Assembly (NCBI RefSeq): GCF_024764835.1
Contig: NZ_JALIGE010000065.1
Span: forward strand, 1 to 64,000
Direction of reading: 5' to 3'
DNA: 64,000 nt
Source of the DNA: Scandinavium hiltneri
Lineage (GTDB): Bacteria; Pseudomonadota; Gammaproteobacteria; Enterobacterales; Enterobacteriaceae
The notes beneath the pieces were generated by a model. The model worked only from the letters and a program-made list of their open reading frames with translations, made no database searches and had not been told where the DNA came from. This document shows positions 8,627 through 18,361 of this stretch, in pieces. How positions within the stretch are numbered: the stretch's first letter is position 1; the number at the start of each line of letters is the position of its first letter. The translations under genes and the position numbers were made by a program.

Positions 8627-10171
8627 ATGGCCGAATCCCAACCGCTATCCACCGCCCCTGAGGGGGCGGAATATCTCAGAGCGGTGCTGCGTGCGCCGGT
8701 CTATGAAGCCGTGCAAGTCACGCCGTTGCAGAAGATGGAGAAAATCTCCGCCCGTCTCGACAACGTGGTGCTGGTGAAACGCGAAGACCGTCAGCCGGTT
8801 CACAGCTTCAAGCTTCGCGGCGCGTACGCGATGATGGCGAGCCTGACCGAAGAGCAAAAAGCGTGTGGCGTGATTACGGCTTCTGCGGGAAATCACGCCC
8901 AGGGCGTAGCGTTCTCATCGGCCCGTCTGGGCATTAAAGCGCTGATTGTGATGCCGGTGGCGACCGCGGATATCAAAGTTGATGCGGTGCGTGGTTTTGG
9001 TGGTGAAGTGCTGCTGCATGGCGCGAATTTCGATGAGGCCAAGGCCAAAGCTATCGAACTGGCGCAGCAGCAGGGCTTTACCTGGGTGCCACCGTTCGAT
9101 CACCCGATGGTGATTGCCGGACAGGGTACGCTGGCGCTGGAGCTGATTCAACAGGATGCCCATCTCGACAGAGTATTTGTGCCGGTCGGCGGTGGTGGTC
9201 TGGCGGCTGGTGTCGCGGTGCTTATCAAACAGCTGATGCCGCAAATCAAAGTGATCGCGGTGGAAGCGGAAGACTCAGCCTGTCTGAAGGCGGCGCTGGA
9301 CGCCGGGCATCCGGTTGATTTACCGCGCGTCGGGCTGTTTGCCGAAGGCGTCGCAGTGAAGCGTATTGGCGATGAAACCTTCCGGCTGTGTCAGGAGTAT
9401 CTCGACGATATCGTCACCGTCGACAGCGACGCAATTTGTGCGGCAATGAAAGATCTGTTCGAAGATGTGCGCGCGGTGGCGGAACCGTCTGGTGCGCTGG
9501 CATTGGCGGGGATGAAAAAGTATATCGCGCAGCACAACATTCGCGGCGAACGCCTGGCGCACGTGCTGTCCGGGGCGAACGTTAACTTCCACGGATTGCG
9601 CTATGTCTCTGAGCGCTGCGAGCTGGGCGAACAGCGTGAAGCGTTGCTGGCGGTGACTATCCCGGAAGAGAAGGGCAGCTTCCTCAAGTTTTGCCAGCTG
9701 CTCGGTGGACGTTCGGTAACGGAATTCAACTACCGGTTTGCCGATGCTAAAGACGCGTGTATTTTCGTCGGCGTGCGGTTAAGCCGTGGCCTGGAGGAAC
9801 GCAAAGAGATCCTCGGTCTGTTGAATGACGGGGGTTACAGCGTGGTGGATTTGTCCGACGATGAAATGGCGAAGCTGCACGTTCGCTATATGGTCGGCGG
9901 CCGTCCTTCGAAGCCGTTACAGGAACGTCTGTACAGCTTCGAATTCCCGGAATCTCCCGGCGCATTGCTGAAGTTTCTCTACACCCTCGGCACCCACTGG
10001 AATATTTCATTGTTCCACTATCGCAGCCACGGTACTGACTACGGTCGCGTATTAGCCGGTTTTGAACTGGGCGAACACGAGCCGGATTTCGAAACCCGGC
10101 TCAGCGAGCTGGGCTACGAGTGTCACGATGAAACCAATAACCCGGCGTTCCGCTTTTTCCTCGCGGGTTAG
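8627..10171 (+). CDS. ilvA: Biosynthetic threonine ammonia-lyase
   Basis: The 514-residue PLP enzyme converts threonine to 2-oxobutyrate and ammonia, the committed step to isoleucine. The PLP lysine is Lys62 in VHSFKLRGAYAM, and the glycine loop GGGGLAAG follows near residue 190. Two ACT-like domains fill the C-terminal third and carry isoleucine inhibition and valine activation in the family. It is the last gene of the operon. Its stop overlaps the end of ilvY by 4 bp, and the operon terminator lies inside ilvY. Confidence 0.97.
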   Translation: MAESQPLSTAPEGAEYLRAVLRAPVYEAVQVTPLQKMEKISARLDNVVLVKREDRQPVHSFKLRGAYAMMASLTEEQKACGVITASAGNHAQGVAFSSARLGIKALIVMPVATADIKVDAVRGFGGEVLLHGANFDEAKAKAIELAQQQGFTWVPPFDHPMVIAGQGTLALELIQQDAHLDRVFVPVGGGGLAAGVAVLIKQLMPQIKVIAVEAEDSACLKAALDAGHPVDLPRVGLFAEGVAVKRIGDETFRLCQEYLDDIVTVDSDAICAAMKDLFEDVRAVAEPSGALALAGMKKYIAQHNIRGERLAHVLSGANVNFHGLRYVSERCELGEQREALLAVTIPEEKGSFLKFCQLLGGRSVTEFNYRFADAKDACIFVGVRLSRGLEERKEILGLLNDGGYSVVDLSDDEMAKLHVRYMVGGRPSKPLQERLYSFEFPESPGALLKFLYTLGTHWNISLFHYRSHGTDYGRVLAGFELGEHEPDFETRLSELGYECHDETNNPAFRFFLAG

Positions 10172-11067
10172 TGGTTCGGCAGAATCGTCCAGAAGGCGTC
10201 AATAAGCGGCTCATGTAGCCGCTTTTTTTGTACGCACACACCGAGCTCAAACGGGGTTTTTTCGTCGCTGCGCTCGAGGATCATCACGCGGTTGCGCACC
10301 GGTTCAGGGCTGTTTTCCAGCACGATTTCCGGGATAAGTGCCACGCCGCAGCCGAGCGCCACCATCGACACCATCGCTTCATGACCTCCAACGGTGGCGT
10401 AAATCGACGGATTGCTGATTTTATGGCGACGGAACCACAGCTCAATGCGGCGGCGTACGGGGCCTTGATCGGCCATGATAAACGGCACCGTTGACCAGTC
10501 GGGTTTCTCCTGCGCCACCTGCGTGCGAACCGGGCAGGCGAGCGCCGGGGCAATCAGCACCACCGCTAAATTCTCCAGCATCGAAAACGCCACTGCGCCA
10601 GGGAGCGTTTCCGGTTTCCCGGCAATGGCTAAATCGGCCTCGCCGGTCACCACTTTTTCCATCGCATCGGCGGCATCACCGGTGGTGAGTTTGATTTCCA
10701 CGGAAGGATGCTCCGCGCGGAAGCGGTCCAGAATTGGCGGTAAATGGCTGTAGGCGGCGGTTACCGAGCAAAACAGATGCAGTTCGCCGGAGAGCGACGG
10801 CCCTTTCTGGTCGATGGTGTGACGCAGCTGCTGATACTGCAATAGCGTTTGTTGAGCGAAGGTGCGCAACTCTTCACCGGCTTCGGTGAGGGTCACGGTA
10901 CGGTTATCGCGCACAAACAGCGCCTGCCCAAGATCTTCTTCCAGCCGCTGAATTTGTCGCGAAAGCGTGGAAGGACTGACGTGCATCGCCCGCGCGCTGC
11001 GGCCAAAGTGGCGACTTTCCGCCAGATGCAGGAAGGTTTTCAGATCGCGTAAATCCACAGAAGACAC
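10168..11067 (-). CDS. ilvY: LysR-type activator of ilvC
   Basis: The 299-residue LysR regulator has its helix-turn-helix in the first 65 residues (FGRSARAMHVSPSTLSRQI) and a full effector-binding domain after it. In E. coli IlvY activates ilvC when the substrates acetolactate or acetohydroxybutyrate accumulate, and represses itself. It is divergent from ilvC across a 142-bp regulatory region holding a clear LysR-type site. Its 3' end overlaps ilvA and carries the ilvGMEDA terminator. Confidence 0.96.
   Translation of the reverse strand: MSSVDLRDLKTFLHLAESRHFGRSARAMHVSPSTLSRQIQRLEEDLGQALFVRDNRTVTLTEAGEELRTFAQQTLLQYQQLRHTIDQKGPSLSGELHLFCSVTAAYSHLPPILDRFRAEHPSVEIKLTTGDAADAMEKVVTGEADLAIAGKPETLPGAVAFSMLENLAVVLIAPALACPVRTQVAQEKPDWSTVPFIMADQGPVRRRIELWFRRHKISNPSIYATVGGHEAMVSMVALGCGVALIPEIVLENSPEPVRNRVMILERSDEKTPFELGVCVQKKRLHEPLIDAFWTILPNH
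10205..10229 (+). terminator. ilvGMEDA terminator inside the ilvY coding sequence
   Basis: AGCGGCT, loop CATGT and AGCCGCT are followed by seven T residues on the + strand, 33 bp after the ilvA stop. The same bases code for the C-terminal part of IlvY on the other strand, so the sequence serves two purposes. Confidence 0.85.
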
Positions 11068-11080
11068 CCCACGATTTTAT

Positions 11081-11097
11081 ATTGCAGAAATTGCAAT
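11081..11097. promoter_or_regulatory. IlvY operator candidate
   Basis: The inverted repeat ATTGCA-GAAAT-TGCAAT has the T-N11-A form of LysR-type sites. It lies next to the ilvY start and about 110 bp before ilvC. A second AT-rich, looser repeat around 11115-11135 may be the partner site nearer the ilvC promoter. Confidence 0.75.
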
Positions 11098-11209
11098 GTG
11101 ATGTTGTGAATATATCAATTTCCGCAATAAATTTCCTGTTGTAATGTGGTTCCAATCTCGCAAAACGCGAACCGAACAATAAGACAGACCAACATCACGA
11201 GGTATCACC

Positions 11210-12685
11210 ATGGCTAACTACTTTAATACACTGAATCTGCGCCAGCAGCTGGCACAGCTGGGTAAATGCCGCTTCATGGCGCGTGACGAATTCGCCGATG
11301 GCGCGAGCTACCTTCAGGGTAAAAAAGTGGTCATCGTCGGCTGTGGCGCACAGGGTCTGAACCAGGGCCTGAACATGCGTGACTCAGGTCTGGATATCTC
11401 TTACGCGCTGCGTAAAGAAGCGATTGCTGAAAAGCGTGCATCATGGCGTAAAGCGACAGAAAACGGCTTTAAAGTAGGCACTTACGAAGAGCTGGTTCCA
11501 CAGGCAGACCTGGTTGTTAACCTGACGCCAGACAAGCAGCACTCAGACGTTGTACGTTCCGTGCAGCCGCTGATGAAAGATGGCGCAGCGCTGGGTTACT
11601 CCCATGGCTTTAACATCGTGGAAGTGGGTGAGCAGATCCGTAAAGACATCACTGTGGTCATGGTGGCGCCGAAGTGTCCTGGTACCGAAGTGCGTGAAGA
11701 GTACAAACGTGGTTTCGGTGTACCAACGCTGATCGCCGTTCACCCGGAAAACGATCCTAAAGGCGAAGGCATGGCGATTGCTAAAGCCTGGGCAGCTGCA
11801 ACCGGTGGTCATCGTGCTGGTGTGCTCGAGTCTTCCTTCGTTGCAGAAGTGAAATCTGACCTGATGGGCGAGCAGACTATCCTGTGCGGTATGCTGCAGG
11901 CTGGTTCTCTGTTGTGCTTCGACAAGCTGGTGGCCGAGGGTACTGACCCGGCTTACGCAGAAAAACTGATTCAATTCGGCTGGGAAACCACCACTGAAGC
12001 GCTGAAGCAGGGCGGCATCACCCTGATGATGGACCGTCTGTCTAACCCGGCGAAAATCCGTGCATTCGCGCTGGCCGAGCAGCTGAAAGAAATCATGGCC
12101 CCGCTTTTCCAGAAACACATGGACGATATCATCTCCGGCGAATTCTCCTCCGGCATGATGGCTGACTGGGCAAACGACGATAAGAAACTGCTGACCTGGC
12201 GTGAAGAGACCGGTAAAACCGCGTTCGAAACTGCGCCGCAGTTTGACGGTAAAATCGGTGAGCAGGAATACTTCGATAAAGGCGTAGTGATGATTGCAAT
12301 GGTGAAAGCGGGCGTTGAGCTGGCTTTCGAAACCATGGTTGATTCCGGCATCATTGAAGAGTCTGCTTACTACGAATCACTGCACGAACTGCCGCTGATT
12401 GCGAACACCATCGCCCGTAAGCGTCTGTATGAAATGAACGTGGTTATCTCCGATACCGCTGAGTACGGCAACTACCTGTTCTCTTACGCGTGTGTTCCGC
12501 TGCTGAAAGAGTTCATGACCACGCTGCAAACCGGTGACCTGGGTAAAGCGATTGCTGAAGGCGCGGTAGATAACGCTCAGCTGCGTGACGTGAACGAAGC
12601 GATTCGCAGCCACGAGATTGAAACCGTTGGCAAGAAACTGCGCGGTTATATGAAGGATATGAAGCGTATTGCTGTAGCAAGCTAA
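11210..12685 (+). CDS. ilvC: Ketol-acid reductoisomerase (class II)
   Basis: The 491-residue long-form (class II) enzyme isomerises and reduces acetolactate or acetohydroxybutyrate using NADPH and Mg. The nucleotide-binding loop GCGAQGLNQGLN lies at about residues 45-56, and the duplicated C-terminal knotted domain accounts for the extra length over class I enzymes. The RBS ACGAGG precedes ATG. It is a single-gene unit activated by IlvY. An ERIC element begins immediately at its stop codon. Confidence 0.97.
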   Translation: MANYFNTLNLRQQLAQLGKCRFMARDEFADGASYLQGKKVVIVGCGAQGLNQGLNMRDSGLDISYALRKEAIAEKRASWRKATENGFKVGTYEELVPQADLVVNLTPDKQHSDVVRSVQPLMKDGAALGYSHGFNIVEVGEQIRKDITVVMVAPKCPGTEVREEYKRGFGVPTLIAVHPENDPKGEGMAIAKAWAAATGGHRAGVLESSFVAEVKSDLMGEQTILCGMLQAGSLLCFDKLVAEGTDPAYAEKLIQFGWETTTEALKQGGITLMMDRLSNPAKIRAFALAEQLKEIMAPLFQKHMDDIISGEFSSGMMADWANDDKKLLTWREETGKTAFETAPQFDGKIGEQEYFDKGVVMIAMVKAGVELAFETMVDSGIIEESAYYESLHELPLIANTIARKRLYEMNVVISDTAEYGNYLFSYACVPLLKEFMTTLQTGDLGKAIAEGAVDNAQLRDVNEAIRSHEIETVGKKLRGYMKDMKRIAVAS

Positions 12686-12810
12686 TACCCCGTCGCCTTT
12701 CGATTCGCAGCTGCGTTAGCTACGTTCATACACCCCAGTCACATAGTTATCTATGCTCCTGGGGCTGTACTCACTTGCCGCCTTGCTGCAAGTCGAAATT
12801 CTTAGGGGTA
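12686..12810 (-). repeat. ERIC (IRU) element, diverged copy
   Basis: This 125-bp imperfect palindrome has the ERIC ends (TACCCCGTCG and AGGGGTA) and the central block with CCCAGTCAC and GCTCCTGGGG, read in the reverse orientation. It abuts the ilvC stop and will be transcribed into the ilvC 3' UTR. Confidence 0.85.
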
Positions 12811-12819
12811 TCTCTTCAG

Positions 12820-12852
12820 GCCCGGCCCGCGTTAGCGCCGCCGGGCTTTTTA
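12820..12852 (+). terminator. ilvC terminator
   Basis: GCCCGGC (12820-12826) pairs with GCCGGGC (12840-12846) and is followed by five T residues. It lies between the ERIC element and the convergent ppiC stop codon. Confidence 0.85.
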
Positions 12853-13134
12853 TTAGTTACGGTACAGTACTTTGATGATGTGGTAACCGAACTGGGTGTG
12901 CAGCGGGCCAGTAGGCTCCAGTACTGGGCAAGAGAAGACCACTTTATCAAACGCCGGAACCATCTGGCCCTGTTTGAATTCACCTAAATGACCGCCTTTT
13001 CTGCCTGACGGACAGGTGGAGTGCTTCTTCGCCAGCTTCTCAAAATCGCCGCCGTTTTTGATCTGCTCTAAAAGATCCAGAGCCAGTTTCTCTTCCTTTA
13101 CAAGGATATGCATTGCTGCTGCTGTTTTTGCCAT
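12853..13134 (-). CDS. ppiC: Parvulin-type peptidyl-prolyl cis-trans isomerase C
   Basis: The 93-residue protein is a single parvulin domain that catalyses proline isomerisation in the cytoplasm. The family motifs are visible: HILV near the start, GGHLGEF in the middle, and the C-terminal TQFGYHIIKV. Length equals that of E. coli PpiC (parvulin 10). It converges on ilvC and its promoter side is bounded by an ERIC element. Confidence 0.96.
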   Translation of the reverse strand: MAKTAAAMHILVKEEKLALDLLEQIKNGGDFEKLAKKHSTCPSGRKGGHLGEFKQGQMVPAFDKVVFSCPVLEPTGPLHTQFGYHIIKVLYRN

Positions 13135-13182
13135 GATCGTGCCTTGAGTGGTATGGTTCAGGCTCGCTATACTACCACGCTC

Positions 13183-13308
<126 letters not shown>

Positions 13309-13342
13309 GTTTCGGCCCTCCCGTTTTTCATTGAGTGACCTT

Positions 13343-15364
13343 ATGCGTTTAAACCCCGGACAACAACAAGCCGTCGAATTCGTCACCGGACCCTGCCTGG
13401 TGCTGGCGGGAGCGGGATCGGGCAAGACGCGCGTGATCACCAATAAAATTGCGCACCTGATCCATCAGTGTGGCTATCAGGCGAAGCATATCGCCGCCGT
13501 GACCTTTACCAACAAAGCCGCGCGCGAAATGAAAGAACGTGTCGCCCAGACGATAGAGCGTAAAGAGGCACGCGGCCTGATGATCTCCACGTTCCATACC
13601 CTGGGGCTGGAAATCATTAAACGCGAGTTTGCCGCACTGGGGATGAAATCCAACTTTTCCCTGTTCGACGATACCGATCAGGTTGGGCTGCTGAAAGAGC
13701 TGACGGAAGGGCTGATTGACGACGATAAAGTGGTACTTCAGCAGCTGATCTCGACGATCTCCAACTGGAAAAACGATCTGATGACGCCGCAACAAGCCGC
13801 GGCGCAGGCCAATGGCGAGCGCGATCGAATTTTTGCTCACTGCTACGGGCTATACGATGCGCACATGAAAGCTTGCAACGTACTGGATTTCGACGATCTG
13901 ATCCTGCTGCCGACGCTGCTGCTGCAACGCAATGAAGAAGTGCGCGAGCGCTGGCAGAACAAGATTCGTTACTTGTTGGTGGATGAATATCAGGATACCA
14001 ACACCAGCCAGTACGAGTTAGTGAAACTGCTGGTGGGCAGCCGGGCGCGGTTTACGGTGGTGGGCGATGACGATCAGTCGATTTACTCCTGGCGTGGTGC
14101 GCGTCCGCAAAACCTGGTGCTCTTGAGCCAGGACTTCCCGAAACTCCAGGTGATTAAGCTCGAGCAGAATTACCGTTCTTCTGAACGTATTCTGAAAGCG
14201 GCCAACATCCTGATTGCTAATAACCCGCACGTTTTTGAAAAGAAACTGTTTTCTGAATTGGGCTACGGTACAGAACTCAAAGTACTGAGCGCGAATCACG
14301 AAGAACACGAAGCTGAACGCGTCGCCGGCGAACTGATCGCTCATCACTTCATCAATAAAACGGCCTATAAGGATTATGCGATCCTCTATCGCGGTAACCA
14401 TCAGTCGCGGGTGTTTGAAAAGCTTCTGATGCAAAACCGTATTCCGTACCGTATTTCTGGCGGAACGTCGTTTTTCTCGCGTCCTGAAATCAAGGACCTG
14501 CTCGCTTATCTGCGCGTGCTGACCAACCCGGATGACGACAGCGCTTTTCTGCGGATTGTGAATACGCCGAAGCGCGAAATTGGCCCGGCAACGTTACAGA
14601 AGCTGGGTGAATGGGCAACCACCCGCAGTAAAAGCATGTTTGCCGCCAGTTTTGATATGGGTCTGACACATACGCTGACCGGGCGCGGTTATGAATCTCT
14701 GACCCGTTTCACTCACTGGCTGGGCGACGTTCAGCGTCTGGCGGAGCGTGAACCTATCGCGGCGGTACGCGATCTCATTCACGGCATCGATTACGAGTCC
14801 TGGCTGTTTGAAACTTCGCCGAGCCCGAAAGCGGCTGAAATGCGCATGAAAAACGTCAACACCCTGTTTGGCTGGATGACGGAAATGCTCGAAGGTTCTG
14901 ATCTGGAAGAACCGATGACGCTGACGCAGGTCGTTACCCGTTTCACCCTGCGTGACATGATGGAACGTGGCGAAAGCGACGAAGATCTCGATCAGGTCCA
15001 GCTGATGACGCTGCATGCGTCAAAAGGTCTGGAGTTCCCGTATGTGTATCTGGTCGGTATGGAAGAAGGGCTGTTGCCGCATCAGAGCAGTATCGACGAA
15101 GATAATGTCGATGAAGAGCGTCGTCTGGCGTATGTGGGGATTACCCGCGCGCAAAAAGAGCTGACCTTTACGCTGTGCAAAGAGCGCCGTCAGTATGGCG
15201 AGCTGGTGCGTCCGGAGCCGAGCCGTTTTCTGCTGGAGTTACCGCAGGACGATATCATCTGGGAGCAGGAGCGTAAGGTGGTGTCGCCGGAAGAGCGGAT
15301 GCACAAAGGGCAGGCGAATGTGGCCAACATCAAAGCGATGCTGGCCAAAGCGAAGGCAAAGTAA
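13343..15364 (+). CDS. rep: ATP-dependent 3'-5' DNA helicase Rep
   Basis: The 673-residue superfamily 1A helicase removes proteins ahead of the replication fork together with the DnaB helicase and helps restart forks. Walker A GAGSGKTRV lies at about residues 24-32, motif II VDEYQDTN near 215-222, motif III GDDDQSIYSWRGA follows, and motif VI YVGITRAQKEL lies near 595-605. The start ATG giving MRLNPGQQQ matches E. coli Rep in length; the open frame further upstream runs into an ERIC element. Its stop codon directly abuts that of convergent gppA. Confidence 0.97.
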   Translation: MRLNPGQQQAVEFVTGPCLVLAGAGSGKTRVITNKIAHLIHQCGYQAKHIAAVTFTNKAAREMKERVAQTIERKEARGLMISTFHTLGLEIIKREFAALGMKSNFSLFDDTDQVGLLKELTEGLIDDDKVVLQQLISTISNWKNDLMTPQQAAAQANGERDRIFAHCYGLYDAHMKACNVLDFDDLILLPTLLLQRNEEVRERWQNKIRYLLVDEYQDTNTSQYELVKLLVGSRARFTVVGDDDQSIYSWRGARPQNLVLLSQDFPKLQVIKLEQNYRSSERILKAANILIANNPHVFEKKLFSELGYGTELKVLSANHEEHEAERVAGELIAHHFINKTAYKDYAILYRGNHQSRVFEKLLMQNRIPYRISGGTSFFSRPEIKDLLAYLRVLTNPDDDSAFLRIVNTPKREIGPATLQKLGEWATTRSKSMFAASFDMGLTHTLTGRGYESLTRFTHWLGDVQRLAEREPIAAVRDLIHGIDYESWLFETSPSPKAAEMRMKNVNTLFGWMTEMLEGSDLEEPMTLTQVVTRFTLRDMMERGESDEDLDQVQLMTLHASKGLEFPYVYLVGMEEGLLPHQSSIDEDNVDEERRLAYVGITRAQKELTFTLCKERRQYGELVRPEPSRFLLELPQDDIIWEQERKVVSPEERMHKGQANVANIKAMLAKAKAK

Positions 15365-16846
15365 TTAGTCGACGATCAACGGCCAGTGGACATAGCTCTG
15401 CCACTGACTTTCCTGCAACACCAGTTCCGCACCGAGCGGATGGTTCGCCAGCCAGCCTGACGGCAGCGTCAGGGTCAATGTTTCCCCTTCCACGCTAAGC
15501 GCAATATCTGGCAGCAGGTCGTCCCGGCGGCGACCTGCAAACAGGATAGCCAGACGCAGCAAACGGCAAAGCCTATCGGCTACGCGCGGCGGAACGGCAT
15601 TTTGCTGATGCAGCGAGGGCAGATCGACGGGATTGGTCTGATTGAGCACTAGCGTTGCCAGCAGCTTTTTCTGCGCAGGCGTAAAGCCCGGGAGATCAAG
15701 ATTGCGCACCAGATAGGCAGCATGCTGCGGGGCCTGTTTGAAATCGACACTCAGGCCAATTTCGTGCAGATGGCAGGCGCTAAGCAGTAAATCACGGCTT
15801 AACGGTTCAATTTCCCAGCTTTTTTCACACTGATCGACGAAATGAGAGGCTAATTGCGCCACGCGCTGGGCCTGTTCGGTATCGACCATAAAACGCCGCT
15901 GAATATTGCGCAGCGTACGGCTGCGAATGTCCTGATCGACGGCCAGGTGCAGCATGCCGTAAACCAGTCCTTCGCGCAGAGCGCCACCCGCGAGGGTCAT
16001 GCACTGGATATCAAGCTCACTGAAAATGGCCAGTAAAATCGCCAGTCCGCTTGGGAACACCAACGCCCGTTCAAGCGTCAGCCCTTCAATCTCGAGTTCT
16101 TCCAGACGCCCACACTGAATGGCGCGCTGTTTGAGCTGTTGCAGCTTGGCGAGCGTAATGCGCTCATCCATGCCCTGCGCCATCATGATTTCCTGCAACG
16201 CCTGAACGGTACCGGATGCGCCTACGCAAATTTTCCAGCCGTGCTGACGAAGTTCGTCGGCGACTGGACGTAGCACATCACGTGCGGCCTGCTCGGCGGC
16301 ATCAAAATGGGCGTGTTCGAGATTTCGGTCAGTAAAGAAGCGTTCGAGCCAAGTGACGCAGCCCATCGACAGGCTGAAAAGAGAGGTGGTTTGGGCACCG
16401 GTTCCGGTTACCAGTTCAGTACTGGCACCGCCGATATCCACCACCAGACGGCGATCGTCGCCACCGGTGGTGTGCGCCACGCCCTGATAAATCAGGCGTG
16501 CTTCTTCTTCACCGCTGATTACCTGCACCGGACAGCCGAGGATTTCCTGCGCTTTGGCAAGGAAGGCATCGGCATTAACGGCCAGGCGCAACGTGGCAGT
16601 TGCCACGACGCGGATTTGTGCGTGAGGGATATCTTGCAAACGTTCGGCAAACAAACGTAGACATTGCCAGCCCCGTTCCATGGCTTCCGGCGACAGCGTG
16701 TTATCGCTGTTCAATCCGGCGGCCAGCCTGACTTTACGCTTAATGCGCGTCAGGGTCTGAATGCTCCCCGCCACTTCGCGCACAACCAGCATATGAAAAC
16801 TATTGGAACCGAGATCGATTGCTGCGTATAGCGAAGAGGCGTTCAT
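15365..16846 (-). CDS. gppA: Guanosine-5'-triphosphate,3'-diphosphate pyrophosphatase
   Basis: The 493-residue Ppx/GppA phosphatase converts pppGpp to ppGpp and belongs to the ASKHA fold. The phosphate-binding motif DLGSNSFHML lies at the N-terminus and the second motif DIGGASTELVTG near residue 140-151. I chose the ATG at 16846 because AAGGA lies about 9 bases upstream of it; the ATG three codons earlier would sit directly against that site. It lies downstream of rhlB on the same strand, as in E. coli. Confidence 0.95.
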   Translation of the reverse strand: MNASSLYAAIDLGSNSFHMLVVREVAGSIQTLTRIKRKVRLAAGLNSDNTLSPEAMERGWQCLRLFAERLQDIPHAQIRVVATATLRLAVNADAFLAKAQEILGCPVQVISGEEEARLIYQGVAHTTGGDDRRLVVDIGGASTELVTGTGAQTTSLFSLSMGCVTWLERFFTDRNLEHAHFDAAEQAARDVLRPVADELRQHGWKICVGASGTVQALQEIMMAQGMDERITLAKLQQLKQRAIQCGRLEELEIEGLTLERALVFPSGLAILLAIFSELDIQCMTLAGGALREGLVYGMLHLAVDQDIRSRTLRNIQRRFMVDTEQAQRVAQLASHFVDQCEKSWEIEPLSRDLLLSACHLHEIGLSVDFKQAPQHAAYLVRNLDLPGFTPAQKKLLATLVLNQTNPVDLPSLHQQNAVPPRVADRLCRLLRLAILFAGRRRDDLLPDIALSVEGETLTLTLPSGWLANHPLGAELVLQESQWQSYVHWPLIVD

Positions 16847-16937
16847 ACACTTCATCCTTCAACCTGTCTCTGCGTTGGATTCGTACGCTTGGCGCCGTGA
16901 TACAGGTTGGAGGATTTTGTGTATGGCATAAGCCTGC

Positions 16938-18209
16938 TTAACCTGAACGACGACGGTTGCGCGGTGCGCCGCCGCCAGAACGGCGTGGGCCGTTACCTGG
17001 ACGCGTGCGCGTCAGGCGCAATGCCTTCGGCAAATCACTCATCAGCGCATCCGGATTGTACTTGCTCTGCGGAATCGAGTGACCGATATAGGTTTCGATA
17101 GCCGGCAGGTTCAGCGCGTACTCTTCACAAGCGAGGCTGATGGAGTGACCGCTGAGGCCAGCACGACCGGTACGGCCGATACGGTGAACGTAATCTTCGC
17201 AATCATCCGGCAGATCGTAGTTAAATACGTGCGTCACGGCAGGAATATGCAGGCCTCGGGCAGCAACGTCAGTCGCGACCAGAATATCGAGATCACCACG
17301 GGTAAATTCATCCAGAATACGCAGGCGCTTTTTCTGTGCCACGTCGCCGGTCAGCAGGCCAACGCGGTGACCATCGGCAGCCAGATGGCCCCAGACGTCT
17401 TCGCAGCGGTGCTTGGTGTTAGCAAAAATAATGGCGCGATCTGGCCACTCTTCTTCCAGCAGCGTTTGCAGCAGGCGCATTTTCTCGTCGTTAGACGGGT
17501 AGAAGAGCTCTTCTTTAATGCGGTGCCCGGTTTTCTGCTCCGGTTCCACTTCCACATACTCGGCGTTATTCATTTGCTCGAACGCCAGTTCACGTACGCG
17601 GTAAGAAAGGGTCGCGGAGAACAGCATGTTCAGGCGCTGGTTAGCCTGCGGCATGCGGCGGAACAGCCAGCGGATATCTTTAATAAAGCCCAGATCGTAC
17701 ATACGATCCGCTTCATCCAGCACGACAACCTGAATCGCAGCCAGGTTGATGTAGTTCTGTTTCGCGTAATCAATGAGACGACCCGTGGTGCCGATCAGAA
17801 TGTCGACGCCGCTTTCCAGCACTTTCAGCTGTTTGTCGTAACCGTCGCCGCCGTAAGCGAGACCCAGCTTCAGGCCGGTGGCCGCTGCCAACGGTTCTGC
17901 ATCAGCATGGATTTGAACAGCCAGTTCACGCGTTGGAGCCATAATCAGCGCACGCGGTTGGTTAACCTGGCGGTTCTCAGCAGCAGGGTGAGAGAGAAGA
18001 TAATGAAACGTTGACGTCAGAAACGCCATCGTTTTGCCGGTTCCGGTTTGCGCCTGTCCTGCAACATCACGTCCTGCCAGCGTCAGCGGGAGTGCGAGTG
18101 CCTGAATAGGGGTGCAATGATGAAACCCTTTCTTTTCAAGGGCTTCTATCACCTGAGGGTGCAGGGCGAAGTCGGAAAACTTCTGTTCTGTTAAATGTGT
18201 TTTGCTCAT
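16938..18209 (-). CDS. rhlB: DEAD-box RNA helicase of the degradosome
   Basis: The 423-residue DEAD-box helicase unwinds structured RNA for RNase E and PNPase in the degradosome. The Q motif (FHHCTPIQ), Walker A AQTGTGKT, motif II LDEADRMYDLGF, SAT motif FSATLS and motif VI HRIGRTGRAG are all present. The C-terminus is a basic arginine/glycine-rich tail that contacts RNA in the family. It is divergent from trxA across 152 bp. Confidence 0.97.
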   Translation of the reverse strand: MSKTHLTEQKFSDFALHPQVIEALEKKGFHHCTPIQALALPLTLAGRDVAGQAQTGTGKTMAFLTSTFHYLLSHPAAENRQVNQPRALIMAPTRELAVQIHADAEPLAAATGLKLGLAYGGDGYDKQLKVLESGVDILIGTTGRLIDYAKQNYINLAAIQVVVLDEADRMYDLGFIKDIRWLFRRMPQANQRLNMLFSATLSYRVRELAFEQMNNAEYVEVEPEQKTGHRIKEELFYPSNDEKMRLLQTLLEEEWPDRAIIFANTKHRCEDVWGHLAADGHRVGLLTGDVAQKKRLRILDEFTRGDLDILVATDVAARGLHIPAVTHVFNYDLPDDCEDYVHRIGRTGRAGLSGHSISLACEEYALNLPAIETYIGHSIPQSKYNPDALMSDLPKALRLTRTRPGNGPRRSGGGAPRNRRRSG

Positions 18210-18361
18210 AGTGTGGTAGAATATCAGCTTACTATTGCATTAAGAAAGCGTATCCGGTGAAATAACGTCAACCTTTTAGTTGGCTAAAGCAACATCAACA
18301 TGACGTTGCTAGTTGATTAATGCTACACCAACACACCAGGCTTATTCCTGTGGAGTCATAT

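Noticed and set aside
17079..18014. 311-codon open frame antisense to rhlB
   Set aside because: It lies wholly inside a conserved DEAD-box gene on the other strand and encodes nothing recognisable.
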